NCBI RefSeq assembly: GCF_012395255.1
Contig: NZ_JAAZQD010000001.1
Location: 310,001 to 374,000, forward strand
Direction of reading: 5' to 3'
Length of the DNA: 64,000 nt
Source of the DNA: Oleiagrimonas citrea
GTDB lineage: Bacteria; Pseudomonadota; Gammaproteobacteria; Xanthomonadales; Rhodanobacteraceae
The notes below the pieces were generated by a model that had not been told where the DNA came from, searched no databases, and was given only the letters and a program-made list of their open reading frames with translations. A program made the translations under genes and the position numbers. Shown here piece by piece: positions 35,429-44,884 of this stretch. Position 1 is the first letter of the stretch. Every line of letters begins with the position of its first letter.

Positions 35429-36306
35429 CGCTTCCCCGGAATAACCCATGGCAAATCCTCGGCATCGCTCCGACGACCGACCGTAGAGCCATCAAACGTG
35501 CCTATGCGACGGCTTTACGACACTGTCGCCCGGAGGAGGATGCTGAAGGATTCCAACGCCTGCGCTTGGCCTACGAGTGGGCATTGAACCGTCTCGGCGA
35601 ACCCCGGCGCCCACTGGCAACTCCGAAAAGTCTGCCCCAGACTCCCGCTGCAATGCCCATGAAACCCGCTTTTTCGTCCTCGGCACTCAGGACAAAGCGC
35701 ACAGGGTTTCCTTCACAGCAAGATGTCGTACCCATCTCTACAGATCCAGTGAAGGCCGCGCAGAGTCTGTATGAAGGCATGCAGGAAATTCCCGAGAATG
35801 CGCTCTGTGGTTGGCTCAAGCGACACAACGCCCTGGTTTCATTGGTACATCGCGACAGAATCTCCGCACTACTGCTCGAACGCGTGATCCATGACCCAAA
35901 TCTGAGTCACAACCATGCGCTCGCATTGTGGGAAGTTCTGCAATGGTCGGACGTCCATCAATTAAGACGCCTGATCGCACTGAGGCCGGGCTCTATCTCA
36001 CTACCTGATGTATTGCAGCACTTCCGTCGCATTCAATTCGAGGCAGCGGCACCTGTAAAACACGGCAACCGATTGGAAAGTCGAAGCAGCCAGGCCGAGT
36101 TGGAGCAAACAAGAAACCGGGTGGCCAAGGAAACACGTGCGCGTGTCGCCGTCACGGTGATGATCCTTCTCATCGGCGCTTCGCTCGTCGCAGCCATGGC
36201 CTATCTTAAAGTCTTCTCGGGCAACGGCAAGACGGGTGACACCAGCGTGCTGCCTCTGGCGCTTTTCATGTTCTTCGTGTTGGCGGTGTCCATGCGTAAA
36301 CGTTGA
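35425..36306 (+). CDS. Membrane-anchored J-domain protein, HscC partner
   Basis: A 293-residue protein. Residues 1-60 form a J-domain (NPWQILGIAPTTDRRAIKRA, ALRHCRPEEDAEGF, QRLRLAYEWAL). The canonical HPD is replaced by the HxRP-type loop seen in the DjlB/DjlC co-chaperones of HscC. After a linker and a helical middle region, one or two hydrophobic segments (VAVTVMILLIGASLVAAMAY and LPLALFMFFVLAV) anchor it in the membrane near the C-terminus. Four-base overlap with hscC. It probably stimulates the HscC ATPase at the membrane; the client is unknown. Confidence 0.8.
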   Translation: MTLPRNNPWQILGIAPTTDRRAIKRAYATALRHCRPEEDAEGFQRLRLAYEWALNRLGEPRRPLATPKSLPQTPAAMPMKPAFSSSALRTKRTGFPSQQDVVPISTDPVKAAQSLYEGMQEIPENALCGWLKRHNALVSLVHRDRISALLLERVIHDPNLSHNHALALWEVLQWSDVHQLRRLIALRPGSISLPDVLQHFRRIQFEAAAPVKHGNRLESRSSQAELEQTRNRVAKETRARVAVTVMILLIGASLVAAMAYLKVFSGNGKTGDTSVLPLALFMFFVLAVSMRKR

Positions 36307-36318
36307 TCTGCGCTAACT

Positions 36319-39213
36319 TTAGAACGCCAGATTGAAGCGCGCCATCAGCTGCTTCGACTTGATCCGCTGCCCGAGCTGATAGTCGTAGCCGAACTTCAGC
36401 GTCGCCTTCGGACTCAGGTGCGCGTTCATGCCGACGCCGAACAGGCCGCTGTAGCGGGACAGGCCGATGCCGACCAGCGGCCGCCAGTCCTGCACGCCGA
36501 CGAAGCTGGCATCGAACACGTCGCCGCTGGACGCCAGGGTGCGCTGCCACTGCACACGCGCCGTGAAGTCCACCGAGGGACCGCCGGCAAAATCGACGTG
36601 GTGTGCAGCGCGCAGGCCGACGCCGGCCTGCCAGCGCGACAGCGTCTGCCTCGGCGACTGCAGCCCGAAACCGTACGCGCCCTGCTCTGCGAATCCGTCG
36701 CGGCGGATCTGTGCGTACTGCACATTCACATAGGGAATCAGTCGATTGCGGCCCTGGCGCAGATGCAGTCCGCTCTCGCCGTAGGCGACCTGGTACTGGC
36801 CGTTGTAGTGCGTCGACACCGGCATCCAGTTCGCGCCCAGCAGCAACTGGCGACTGACGTTCTGACGGATATGGCCGAAGCCGACCCGGCCCTGGGTGTA
36901 CCAGTCGCCGCGCATCCACCCGGCGTAGAGCATGCCTTCGGTATCGCGGCTACGGTCGCGGTCGGCGCGCTGCTGCAAGCGCTGATCGCCCTGGCTCTGA
37001 CCGAAGGCGAAACCGGCCACACCGTGCTGGCCGATGCCCCGGTCGCTGCCCACCAGCCAACCGTTGAGCTGGAAACCGACGCCATCGAAACCGCTGCGCG
37101 CCATCGAACCGCTCAGGTCGAGTTGCTGCGTCCACATGCCGTAGCCGCCCTTTTCGACCAAGTGATCGAAACGGTCGGACAGCGTGCGGCTGGTCGCGTC
37201 GATGCTCTGGAACGCCATCGCCGCGCTGACCGCGTGCAGTTCGCCGGACAGACTCTGCAGGGACAGCTGCGCGGCAGAGAGCGTTTGCGTGTGCTGGATC
37301 GCGCCAGCCGCACGGATGAAGCCGTTCGCCACCGTGCCGCCGCCGGACAGACTGGCGTTGACCTGCTGGAACGCACCGTCGACACGCTGCGCACTGCCCA
37401 TCACCGCGGGCTGTGCACCGAAACCGGCGGAGGCCGCGGTGGTCGTGACGCTCAGACTGGTGGTGTCGATCCACACGTCGTTGACGTCGTACTGCACCGT
37501 GCTGCTCAGGAATACACCGCTACTCAGCGTGAAGGTGGCGAAGGTGCCGGTCACGCCGCCGGCTGCGGTCAGCAGGTTCTCGTGGCTGTTGGTGACGTAG
37601 CCCGCATCCTTGCCGACGATGTTGAGGTTGCCGTCGATGTTGGCCGTGCCGGCCACGTCGAGCCTGGAACCCAGACTGATCGACAGCGAGCCCGAACTGG
37701 CCTGAATGTAATTGCCGCCGACCTCGGCGTTGCCGCCCGCGACCAGCACGACGCCCGCATTGGAGAGGTTCCCCTGCACGCCCGGAAGACCGACCGGCAC
37801 GTCGCCTGCGCCCACGTCGTACATGCCGGTGAGCGTCGCACCGCTGGCCACCGTCGCATTGCCGGGCAGCGTGAAGGCGGTCTGCAGGGCGCCGCCCAGG
37901 ACCTGGGTATCGCCCTGGTAGGTGTCGTGACCGGCTAGCACCAGTGTACCGCTGCCGTCCTTGCTCAATCCGCCTGCACCGACGATGTCGTTGGACCAGG
38001 TCGAGGTGATGCCGTCGAAGCTGACCGAGACGTCGCCCCAGGCGAAGTTCGCCGGTCCCTTCACGGCCTTGCCCACGTTCAGTGCGCCCCAGCCGAACAT
38101 CGGATCGACGCCGGCCGCGCCCAGATCCGTTGCCGTGCCGAGAATGGTCTGCCGCACCATGTCGTTGTCGAAATAGGGAAAGGCCTGCCAGACCAGCGCC
38201 GCCGCGCCGGACACTTCGGGTGTAGCGAACGATGTGCCCTCGACGATGTAATAGTCCGGCGAGTTGGTGCTGGACGTCGCGGCGGCGTCGAGAACGATGA
38301 CGTTGCCCGGCGCGCTGATGCAGTAGTTCATCGCCTTGCCGCACTTATTCGAGTACTCGGCAAGTTGTGTCGGATGATTGCTATCGAGCGCCGCGGCGGC
38401 GATCCAGCCGCGCTCCAGGTCCGGCCCCCAGTACGGAAGCGCCGCGGTGTCGCTGGGCTCGGGGTGCCCGACCTTGGCGTTGCCGTCGTTTCCGGTGGCG
38501 AAGACCACGATCCCACCATGGTCGATCACGAAGGGCCGGTAGGCAGCGGCGAACGCCTTGCCGACCTGATCGGCGTTGGAAGGATCCCAGTAGAGGCCTC
38601 CCCAGGAATTGTTCATGACCTGCACGCCGGCGTTGATGAGATCCGGATTCAGGTAATTGGCGAAGAAATCCGCGTCCGAGGGCTGCACGGCGTTGCCCTG
38701 GCCGCTGCCGTCGTCCTTGGGCGGCGTATCGCTGATGATGCGCGCCCCGACCAGATTCGCGCCCGGCGCGATGCCGCCGGGAAATTGCCCGTACGGCTGG
38801 CCGGCGGCGATTTCCGAGACCCAGGTTCCGTGCCCGACCACATCGTCCTTGGTCAGATCATTGGTGCTGGGATCCAGGTACGCGGGAAGATTCGTGACCC
38901 GCCCCTGCACGGTCGGGTTCAGGTGATTGATGCCCGTATCGACCACGCCGATGGTCACGCCTGCGCCGGTGAAGCCGGCATCATGCGCTGCGTAGGTGTT
39001 GGTCAGCGAAAGCTGGGCATCCAGCGGCGGCTGGGGAGGCGGAGGCGGTGCCGGTGCTGGCGCGGGCGCAGGTGCCGGTGCGGGCGGCGGACTGGCCGAG
39101 GTTGTCGGCCGGATGTTGCTGCCCCCGCCTCCGCCGCAGGCGGACAGACTCAGCACCACGGCCATGGCCACGGCCGCGCTCACGGGCCGCTTGCGAATAC
39201 GCATCCTTCTCAT
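36319..39213 (-). CDS. Subtilisin-type autotransporter serine protease
   Basis: A 964-residue type Va autotransporter. The signal sequence ends in a lipobox-like LSLSA-C26 followed by a Gly run and a Pro/Ala linker (residues about 40-63). The S8 protease domain has the full triad: D92 (VVDTGIN), H128 (GHGTWVS) and S328 (GTSFATPEVSG), with N in NNSWGG nearby. A passenger stalk with autotransporter repeats (STWSNDIVGAGGLSKDGSGT, LVLAGHDTYQGDTQV) leads to a C-terminal beta-barrel ending LMARFNLAF. It should be surface-exposed, perhaps lipid-tethered like SphB1, and may process other surface proteins. The truncated autotransporter at 2782-3957 has a related barrel. Confidence 0.93.
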   Translation of the reverse strand: MRRMRIRKRPVSAAVAMAVVLSLSACGGGGGSNIRPTTSASPPPAPAPAPAPAPAPPPPPQPPLDAQLSLTNTYAAHDAGFTGAGVTIGVVDTGINHLNPTVQGRVTNLPAYLDPSTNDLTKDDVVGHGTWVSEIAAGQPYGQFPGGIAPGANLVGARIISDTPPKDDGSGQGNAVQPSDADFFANYLNPDLINAGVQVMNNSWGGLYWDPSNADQVGKAFAAAYRPFVIDHGGIVVFATGNDGNAKVGHPEPSDTAALPYWGPDLERGWIAAAALDSNHPTQLAEYSNKCGKAMNYCISAPGNVIVLDAAATSSTNSPDYYIVEGTSFATPEVSGAAALVWQAFPYFDNDMVRQTILGTATDLGAAGVDPMFGWGALNVGKAVKGPANFAWGDVSVSFDGITSTWSNDIVGAGGLSKDGSGTLVLAGHDTYQGDTQVLGGALQTAFTLPGNATVASGATLTGMYDVGAGDVPVGLPGVQGNLSNAGVVLVAGGNAEVGGNYIQASSGSLSISLGSRLDVAGTANIDGNLNIVGKDAGYVTNSHENLLTAAGGVTGTFATFTLSSGVFLSSTVQYDVNDVWIDTTSLSVTTTAASAGFGAQPAVMGSAQRVDGAFQQVNASLSGGGTVANGFIRAAGAIQHTQTLSAAQLSLQSLSGELHAVSAAMAFQSIDATSRTLSDRFDHLVEKGGYGMWTQQLDLSGSMARSGFDGVGFQLNGWLVGSDRGIGQHGVAGFAFGQSQGDQRLQQRADRDRSRDTEGMLYAGWMRGDWYTQGRVGFGHIRQNVSRQLLLGANWMPVSTHYNGQYQVAYGESGLHLRQGRNRLIPYVNVQYAQIRRDGFAEQGAYGFGLQSPRQTLSRWQAGVGLRAAHHVDFAGGPSVDFTARVQWQRTLASSGDVFDASFVGVQDWRPLVGIGLSRYSGLFGVGMNAHLSPKATLKFGYDYQLGQRIKSKQLMARFNLAF

Positions 39214-39427
39214 CGAACTCCCCCAAATACACGGCAGACAAGCTGCCTTTTTGTTTTCCCCGAAACCGCAGTGTATGCGCGTGATGCGGCATCAACAACA
39301 TGAGGTCGCCGTGTTCTGCACATCGCACCGCTGTGCCTCTCGATTGCCGCAATACCGGGCGCACCGTCATAATGCACGGCTCCGCAGCCGTCGCCGCTGC
39401 CCATTCACGTCATTCACGGAGCTTTCC

Positions 39428-40603
39428 ATGTCCGACATCGTCATTGTGGGTGCCAAGCGCACCGCCATCGGCTCGTTCCTCGGCCAGTTCAGCGGCGTGC
39501 CGACGCCGACCCTTGGCGCGACCGCCATCGCTGCCGCCGTCGAGCAGTCCGGCGTCTCCGCGCAGGACGTTTCCGAAGTCTTCATGGGCTGCGTGCTGCC
39601 GGCCAATCTGGGCCAGGCCCCCGCCCGCCAGGCCGCGATCGGCGCGAACCTGCCGCTGTCGGCTGGCTGCACGACGGTCAACAAGGTCTGCGGATCGGGC
39701 ATGAAGGCCGTGATGCTGGGCCATGACCTGATCAAGGCCGGCTCGGCTTCCGTCGTCGTCGCCGGCGGCATGGAGTCGATGACCAACGCGCCGCACATGG
39801 TGCAGGCGCGCGCCGGCATCCGCTACGGTGATGGCAAGCTGGTCGACCACATGGCCTGGGACGGCCTGACCAATCCCTACGACGGCAAGGCCATGGGCGT
39901 GTTCGGCGAATCGTGCGCGGACAAGTACCACTTCAGCCGCGAGGACCAGGACGCCTTCGCCATCGCCTCCGTCGAGCGCGCACGCGCGGCGCAGGAGAGC
40001 CAGGCGTTCGACGCCGAGATCGTTCCGGTCACGGTCAAGAGCCGCAAGGGCGAAGTCAGCCACGTCATCGACGAGCAGCCCGGCCGCAGCAGCATCGAGA
40101 AGATCCCGAACCTGCGCCCGGCCTTCCGCAAGGAAAACGGCACCATCACCGCCGCCAGCGCATCCAGCATCTCCGACGGCGCCGCCGCACTGGTGCTGAT
40201 GAGCGCCGACGACGCCGCCGCACGCGGTGCCAAGCCGCTGGCGCGCATCGTCGCCCACGCCACGCATTCGCAGGAACCGGAATGGTTCACCACCGCCCCG
40301 GTCGGCGCGATGCAGAAGGTGCTGGACAAGGCCGGCTGGAAAGCCGAGGACGTGGATCTGTTCGAGATCAACGAAGCCTTCGCCGTGGTCGCCATGGCCG
40401 CGATGAAGGAACTGGACATCCCGCACGACAAGGTCAACGTCCATGGCGGCGCCTGTGCGCTGGGCCACCCGATCGGCGCGAGCGGCGCGCGCATCCTGGT
40501 CACACTGCTTTACGCCATGCAGGCGCGCGGTCTGAAGCGCGGCGTCGCATCGCTGTGCATCGGCGGCGGCGAAGCCACGGCGATCGCGATCGAATGCGAT
40601 TGA
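39428..40603 (+). CDS. Acetyl-CoA C-acetyltransferase (thiolase)
   Basis: A 391-residue biosynthetic/degradative thiolase. The acyl-accepting Cys88 lies in NKVCGSGMKAV, the NEAF motif is EINEAFAVV, the catalytic His is in GGACALGHPIGASGAR, and the second Cys is in SLCIGGGEATA. It cleaves acetoacetyl-CoA, the end product of leucine breakdown, to acetyl-CoA, or runs in reverse. Upstream in-frame sequence to 38996 is antisense to the autotransporter gene and was excluded; GGAG lies just before the ATG at 39428. It fits with HMG-CoA lyase (60992) in the same pathway, though not in one operon. Confidence 0.94.
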   Translation: MSDIVIVGAKRTAIGSFLGQFSGVPTPTLGATAIAAAVEQSGVSAQDVSEVFMGCVLPANLGQAPARQAAIGANLPLSAGCTTVNKVCGSGMKAVMLGHDLIKAGSASVVVAGGMESMTNAPHMVQARAGIRYGDGKLVDHMAWDGLTNPYDGKAMGVFGESCADKYHFSREDQDAFAIASVERARAAQESQAFDAEIVPVTVKSRKGEVSHVIDEQPGRSSIEKIPNLRPAFRKENGTITAASASSISDGAAALVLMSADDAAARGAKPLARIVAHATHSQEPEWFTTAPVGAMQKVLDKAGWKAEDVDLFEINEAFAVVAMAAMKELDIPHDKVNVHGGACALGHPIGASGARILVTLLYAMQARGLKRGVASLCIGGGEATAIAIECD

Positions 40604-40741
40604 GATAATCCGTGAACGAAGAGCAAAACCTCAACAGCCAGTGGATTTTTTTCGGCGCAATTTATATGGCATCGCCGAAAAGAACGCGCTATTAATAGGC
40701 CGCCATTACGGCATTCCACGGCATCTCAAGGGAGAAGCTCA

Positions 40742-41137
40742 ATGAAGTTCACGCGTATCCTCTTAGCCTGCGCACTCATCGCCCTGCTCGCCGCCTGCGG
40801 CAAGAGCGGTTCGAACGATGCGCAGAACGCCCAGTCGGCCGCCGATCAGACCCAGCAGGCCGCGGATCAGGCCCAGCAGGCTGCCTCCGATGCGGCGGAC
40901 AAGGCGCAGCAGGCTGCGGACACGGCGGCGGACGCAGCCAGCTCGGCTGCCGAGGCTGCCAGTGCTGCAGCGGAAGCCTCCAGCTCCGCCGCGGCGGCAT
41001 CGTCCTCGTCCAGCATGGGCGACAAGATGGACGCCATGGCCAAGAAGGCCGGCGACAAGATGGGCACCATGGTCGACAAGGCCAAGGAAAAGGCCAAGGA
41101 CGCCATGCATAGCGACGACAGCGGCTCCGGCAACTGA
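40742..41137 (+). CDS. Ala/Gln-rich small lipoprotein
   Basis: A 131-residue protein with a lipoprotein signal (LIALLAA-C19) and a long low-complexity helix of Ala, Gln, Asp and Ser (AADQTQQAADQAQQAASDAA) followed by a Lys-rich amphipathic part (KMGTMVDKAKEKAKDAMHSD). The heptad-like Ala spacing resembles Lpp-type or apolipoprotein-like helices, so it may lie in the periplasm as a trimer or along the membrane. No family assignment. GGGAGAAG before the ATG is a strong ribosome site, and a terminator follows. Confidence 0.75.
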   Translation: MKFTRILLACALIALLAACGKSGSNDAQNAQSAADQTQQAADQAQQAASDAADKAQQAADTAADAASSAAEAASAAAEASSSAAAASSSSSMGDKMDAMAKKAGDKMGTMVDKAKEKAKDAMHSDDSGSGN

Positions 41138-41156
41138 ATCGCCGACCACTGCACCG

Positions 41157-41193
41157 AGAAAACCGGCCGCATTATCCGCGGCCGGTTTTTTTT
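41157..41193 (+). terminator. Rho-independent terminator
   Basis: AACCGGCCGC pairs with GCGGCCGGTT around ATTATCC and is followed by a run of eight T. Confidence 0.95.
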
Positions 41194-41355
41194 ATGCGCC
41201 TTCCACTGCGACCGATTCAGCGCCGCGAAAGGCGCTCGACCTGCACGAAAGTTTCATGAACAAACTCCATACTGCGGTTCGCTGACGCGCGCCACGAGCG
41301 TGTCGCGCATGTTTGAATGGTACGGCCCAACCCACACACAGGATGGAGGACATCC

Positions 41356-41640
41356 ATGAACATTTCGCGTATCGCCCTTGCCGCCGCCATGATTGCCGCC
41401 CTCGGCGCCTGCAGCCACAAAAGTGACGACAACGCCCAGCAGCCGGCGGCAGCTTCCACTGCGGCCATGACGCCGAGCGACCATGCCAGCATGACGCCGG
41501 ACGAGAACGCCGCCATGCAGCCGACCACGCCGCCATCGAGCACGTCCGCTCCGATGGAGCCCGGCTCAGCCATGTCTGCGCCGGAACCGGCCAGCAGCAG
41601 CTCGAGCATGTCCGGCGATGACATGGGATCGGGCAGCTGA
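41356..41640 (+). CDS. Small Met/Ser/Ala-rich lipoprotein
   Basis: A 94-residue lipoprotein. The signal peptide [19 protein letters not shown] ends with a lipobox (ALGA-C19). The mature part is a disordered Ala/Ser/Pro/Met/Asp sequence ([20 protein letters not shown]) ending [12 protein letters not shown]. The SSSSSMxD-type stretch also occurs in the lipoprotein just upstream, so the two may be distant duplicates. GGAGG precedes the ATG; the in-frame Met at 41317 has no ribosome site and would spoil the signal peptide. Function unknown. Confidence 0.7.
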   Translation: MNISRIALAAAMIAALGACSHKSDDNAQQPAAASTAAMTPSDHASMTPDENAAMQPTTPPSSTSAPMEPGSAMSAPEPASSSSSMSGDDMGSGS

Positions 41641-41785
41641 CCCGACCGCACGTATCGCCGCGTGCGCCTTGAGATGCACGTCCACTGCGCCCGGATCGCC
41701 TCAGGCATCCGGGCGCAGTGCTTTTGGAAGCGGACCGCGCGACCCGTATCATGGACGCTTCGCTGATGCAGCCAACGGACCTTCC

Positions 41786-43393
41786 ATGCCCATTCTCGAA
41801 TCCCGCATCGACCCACGCTCGGACGACTTCCGCGACAACGCCGCAGCGCTGGGCGCGCTGGTCGACGACCTGAAGCAGCAACTGGATCGCGTCGCCCAGG
41901 GTGGCGGCGAGCGGGCGCGCACCAAGCACCTGGACCGCGGCAAGCTGCTGGTGCGCGAGCGTATCCGCGCCCTGCTCGACCCGGGCGCCCCGTTCCTGGA
42001 ACTGTCCGCCTTCGCCGCGCACGGCATGTACGACGACGCCGCGCCGGCCGCCGGCGTGGTCACCGGCATCGGCCGGGTACACGGCCAGGAAGTGGTGATC
42101 GTCGCCAACGATGCCACGGTCAAGGGCGGCACCTACTTCCCGATGACGGTGAAGAAGCACCTGCGCGCGCAGGAAGTGGCTCTGGAAAATCGCCTGCCCT
42201 GCATCTACCTGGTCGATTCCGGCGGCGCCTTCCTGCCGCTGCAGGACGAGGTGTTCCCGGACAAGGAGCACTTCGGCCGCATCTTCTACAACCAGGCGCG
42301 CATGTCCGGGCTGGGCATCCCGCAGATCGCCGTGGTGATGGGTTCGTGTACGGCCGGCGGCGCCTACGTGCCGGCGATGAGCGACGAGACCATCATCGTG
42401 CGCGAACAGGGCACCATCTTCCTCGGCGGCCCGCCGCTGGTGAAGGCCGCCACCGGCGAGGAAGTCGACGCCGAGGCGCTGGGCGGCGCCGACGTGCACA
42501 CGTCGCAATCCGGCGTGGCCGACCACTTCGCCGAGAACGATGCGCATGCCCTGTCCATCGCGCGCGACATCGTCGCCAGCCTCAACCGCACGAAGAGCAT
42601 GCCGCTGGCCGTGCGCGAACCGGTCGAGCCGAAGTTCGCCGCCGAGGAGCTGTACGGCGTGATCCCGCAGGACACGCGCCGCCCGTTCGACATCCGTGAG
42701 GTGATCGCGCGCATCGTCGACGGCTCCGAGTTCCACGAGTTCAAGGCGCGCTACGGCAAGACCCTGGTGTGCGGCTTCGCGCACATCCACGGCTACCCGG
42801 TCGGTATCGTCGCCAACAACGGCATCCTGTTCGCCGAGAGCGCACTCAAGGGCGCGCACTTCATCGAACTGTGCAACCAGCGCAACGTGCCGCTGGTGTT
42901 CCTGCAGAACATCACCGGCTTCATGGTCGGCAAGAAGTACGAGAACGCCGGCATTGCCAAGGACGGCGCCAAGATGGTCACCGCCGTGGCCTGCTCGCAC
43001 GTGCCCAAGTTCACCGTCATCATCGGCGGCAGCTTCGGGGCCGGCAACTACGCCATGTGCGGGCGCTCCTACGGCGCGCGCTTCCTGTGGACCTGGCCCA
43101 ACGCGCGCATCAGCGTGATGGGCGGCGAACAGGCTGCCAGCGTGCTGGCGACGGTCAAGCGCGACGGCATCGAGACGCGCGGCGGCGAGTGGAGCGCGGA
43201 CGAGGAAGAGCAGTTCAAGGCGCCGATCCGCGAGCAGTACGAACGCCAGGGCCATCCCTATTACGCCAGCGCCCGACTGTGGGACGACGGTGTGATCGAC
43301 CCCGCCGACACGCGTCGCGTGCTGGGCCTGGCGATCTCCGCATCGATGAACGCGCCGATCGAGTCCCAGCGCTACGGTGTGTTCCGTATGTGA
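41786..43393 (+). CDS. liuB: Methylcrotonyl-CoA carboxylase carboxyltransferase (beta) subunit
   Basis: A 535-residue biotin-dependent carboxyltransferase. The crotonase-fold halves are seen as [20 protein letters not shown] (acyl-CoA side) and [20 protein letters not shown] with [20 protein letters not shown] (biotin side). [20 protein letters not shown] and [20 protein letters not shown] are typical of MCC beta rather than propionyl-CoA carboxylase. It pairs with the biotinylated alpha subunit encoded at 58987, 15 kb away, to carboxylate 3-methylcrotonyl-CoA. The two subunit genes are usually adjacent in liu operons, so the split is notable. Confidence 0.93.
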   Translation: MPILESRIDPRSDDFRDNAAALGALVDDLKQQLDRVAQGGGERARTKHLDRGKLLVRERIRALLDPGAPFLELSAFAAHGMYDDAAPAAGVVTGIGRVHGQEVVIVANDATVKGGTYFPMTVKKHLRAQEVALENRLPCIYLVDSGGAFLPLQDEVFPDKEHFGRIFYNQARMSGLGIPQIAVVMGSCTAGGAYVPAMSDETIIVREQGTIFLGGPPLVKAATGEEVDAEALGGADVHTSQSGVADHFAENDAHALSIARDIVASLNRTKSMPLAVREPVEPKFAAEELYGVIPQDTRRPFDIREVIARIVDGSEFHEFKARYGKTLVCGFAHIHGYPVGIVANNGILFAESALKGAHFIELCNQRNVPLVFLQNITGFMVGKKYENAGIAKDGAKMVTAVACSHVPKFTVIIGGSFGAGNYAMCGRSYGARFLWTWPNARISVMGGEQAASVLATVKRDGIETRGGEWSADEEEQFKAPIREQYERQGHPYYASARLWDDGVIDPADTRRVLGLAISASMNAPIESQRYGVFRM

Positions 43394-43406
43394 TCGCGCC
43401 AAATCG

Positions 43407-43438
43407 CTAAGGCGAAACTAAGTGGTTCGCATTAGCGT
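43407..43438 (+). promoter_or_regulatory. CTAAG direct-repeat operator and -10 of the efflux operon
   Basis: CGCTAAGGCGAAACTAAG: two CTAAG half-sites (43407-43411, 43418-43422) one helical turn apart, then ten bases, then TAGCGT at 43433-43438. The same arrangement lies ahead of 49054. It looks like a response-regulator site overlapping the -35 position. Confidence 0.65.
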
Positions 43439-43444
43439 GTAGGC

Positions 43445-44884
43445 ATGCCCTGGTTATCCCCCCGCCGCGTACCGGCCGTCCTCGTCCGGTACAAAGCGCG
43501 TCGAGTTGCGCATCTGCTCAGTGGATGCGTCCTGACGGCGCTCGCCGGTTGCGCGATCTACCGCCCGCAACCGCTTCATCCCCGTCCCGCGGCGCAGAAT
43601 GCCTCCGCACTCGAGGTACCCGCTGCACGCATGCCGATGCCGGCACTGCGCTCGCACCGTTTCGACCCCTCGAACGGACTGGATGTCACCGAAACGGCCA
43701 TGCTGGCCGTGGTCAACAATCCGCGGCTAAGGACCCTGCGCGATCGGCTCGACATCGGTCGCGCCCAGGCCTTCGAAGCCGGCCTGCTGCCCGATCCGCA
43801 GCTTGCCGCCAGCCGAGACATCCTGGACAACCCCAATGCGGACGTGAGCAGCGCCTACAGCCTGGGTCTGAGCTACGACCTCGGACCGCTGCTGACGCGT
43901 TCGGCTCGGGTCACCAGCGCCCGTGCGAGCCAGCGTCAGATTCGTCTGCAATTGCTCTGGGCGGAATGGCAGACCATCGCCCACGCCCGTCTGTTGTTCG
44001 ATCAGGTACATGCCCTGCGTGCACAGCAGCACCGATTGCAGCGTGAGCTCACCGCGCTGCGCGGCCTCGACGCAAGCATCCAGAAGGCGCTGCGCTCGGG
44101 CGACCTCGACTACGCCGGCGCCAGCGCCGGACTGGACGCCACGGCCCAGGTGCGCAACCAGCTCGCCGACACGTCAAGGCAGCTCGACCAGGCCGAATCC
44201 GACCTGCGCGGATTGCTTGGCCTCGCGCCAGACGCCCCGCTGCGCCTGACCGGTCCGGACTGGCAGCCACGCCCCTCGGCCGCGCAGGTCGCGCACGCCG
44301 AGAAAGACCTGGCCCGACGCCGCCCGGACCTGCTGGCGCTGAAAGCCGGCTACGCGGCGCAGGAAGCCAGGGTGCGCGCGGCGATTCTCGGACAGTTCCC
44401 CGACATCCAGGTGGGCTTCAACCGTGCGCGCGACACCAGCAACGTGCACACCCATGGCTTCAGCATCGGCCTGACGCTACCCCTGTTCGACGGCAACCGC
44501 GGACGCATTGCCGTGACGCGCGCCACTCGTCAGGCACTGGCCGATGCGTACCGGGCGCGCCTGCTGGCCACACGCAACGACGTGCACCGATTGGTCGCCG
44601 CTCTGCACACGCTGCGCGGACAGATCGACGCTGCCGCGGAGCATGCACACCGCATGGATCGCGCTGAACGATCCGCCACGGAAAACTGGCGCAGCGGCGC
44701 ACTGGACTGGCCGACCTGGCTCGCCATCCGTGCCAGCGCCCTGCAGGCCGATCTGCAGATGAACCGCCTGCGTCGACAGCGCGCCAAGGCATCGATCGCG
44801 CTGGAGACTCTGCTCGGCGGCGACTGGACCGATGCGACGACGCCGGATGCCCCCTCCCCGAAAACCGGGAACCGCTCATCATGA
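43445..44884 (+). CDS. TolC-family outer-membrane efflux lipoprotein (CusC/OprM type)
   Basis: A 479-residue outer-membrane channel component. A long basic n-region precedes a lipobox (LTALAG-C36). The two OEP repeats follow, with helical stretches DVTETAMLAVVNNPRLRTLR and ADTSRQLDQAESDLRGLLGL. The C-terminal repeat contains the typical SIGLTLPLFDGNRGRIAVTR. The stop overlaps the next start by four bases (ATGA), as in the rest of the operon. It forms the outer-membrane part of a tripartite RND pump. The ATG coincides with the transcription start predicted from the -10 at 43433, so the mRNA may be leaderless. Confidence 0.88.
   Translation: MPWLSPRRVPAVLVRYKARRVAHLLSGCVLTALAGCAIYRPQPLHPRPAAQNASALEVPAARMPMPALRSHRFDPSNGLDVTETAMLAVVNNPRLRTLRDRLDIGRAQAFEAGLLPDPQLAASRDILDNPNADVSSAYSLGLSYDLGPLLTRSARVTSARASQRQIRLQLLWAEWQTIAHARLLFDQVHALRAQQHRLQRELTALRGLDASIQKALRSGDLDYAGASAGLDATAQVRNQLADTSRQLDQAESDLRGLLGLAPDAPLRLTGPDWQPRPSAAQVAHAEKDLARRRPDLLALKAGYAAQEARVRAAILGQFPDIQVGFNRARDTSNVHTHGFSIGLTLPLFDGNRGRIAVTRATRQALADAYRARLLATRNDVHRLVAALHTLRGQIDAAAEHAHRMDRAERSATENWRSGALDWPTWLAIRASALQADLQMNRLRRQRAKASIALETLLGGDWTDATTPDAPSPKTGNRSS

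Noticed and set aside
36418-37938. 506-codon plus-strand frame opposite the autotransporter gene
   Set aside because: Shadow of the minus-strand protease gene, which has intact catalytic motifs and a barrel.
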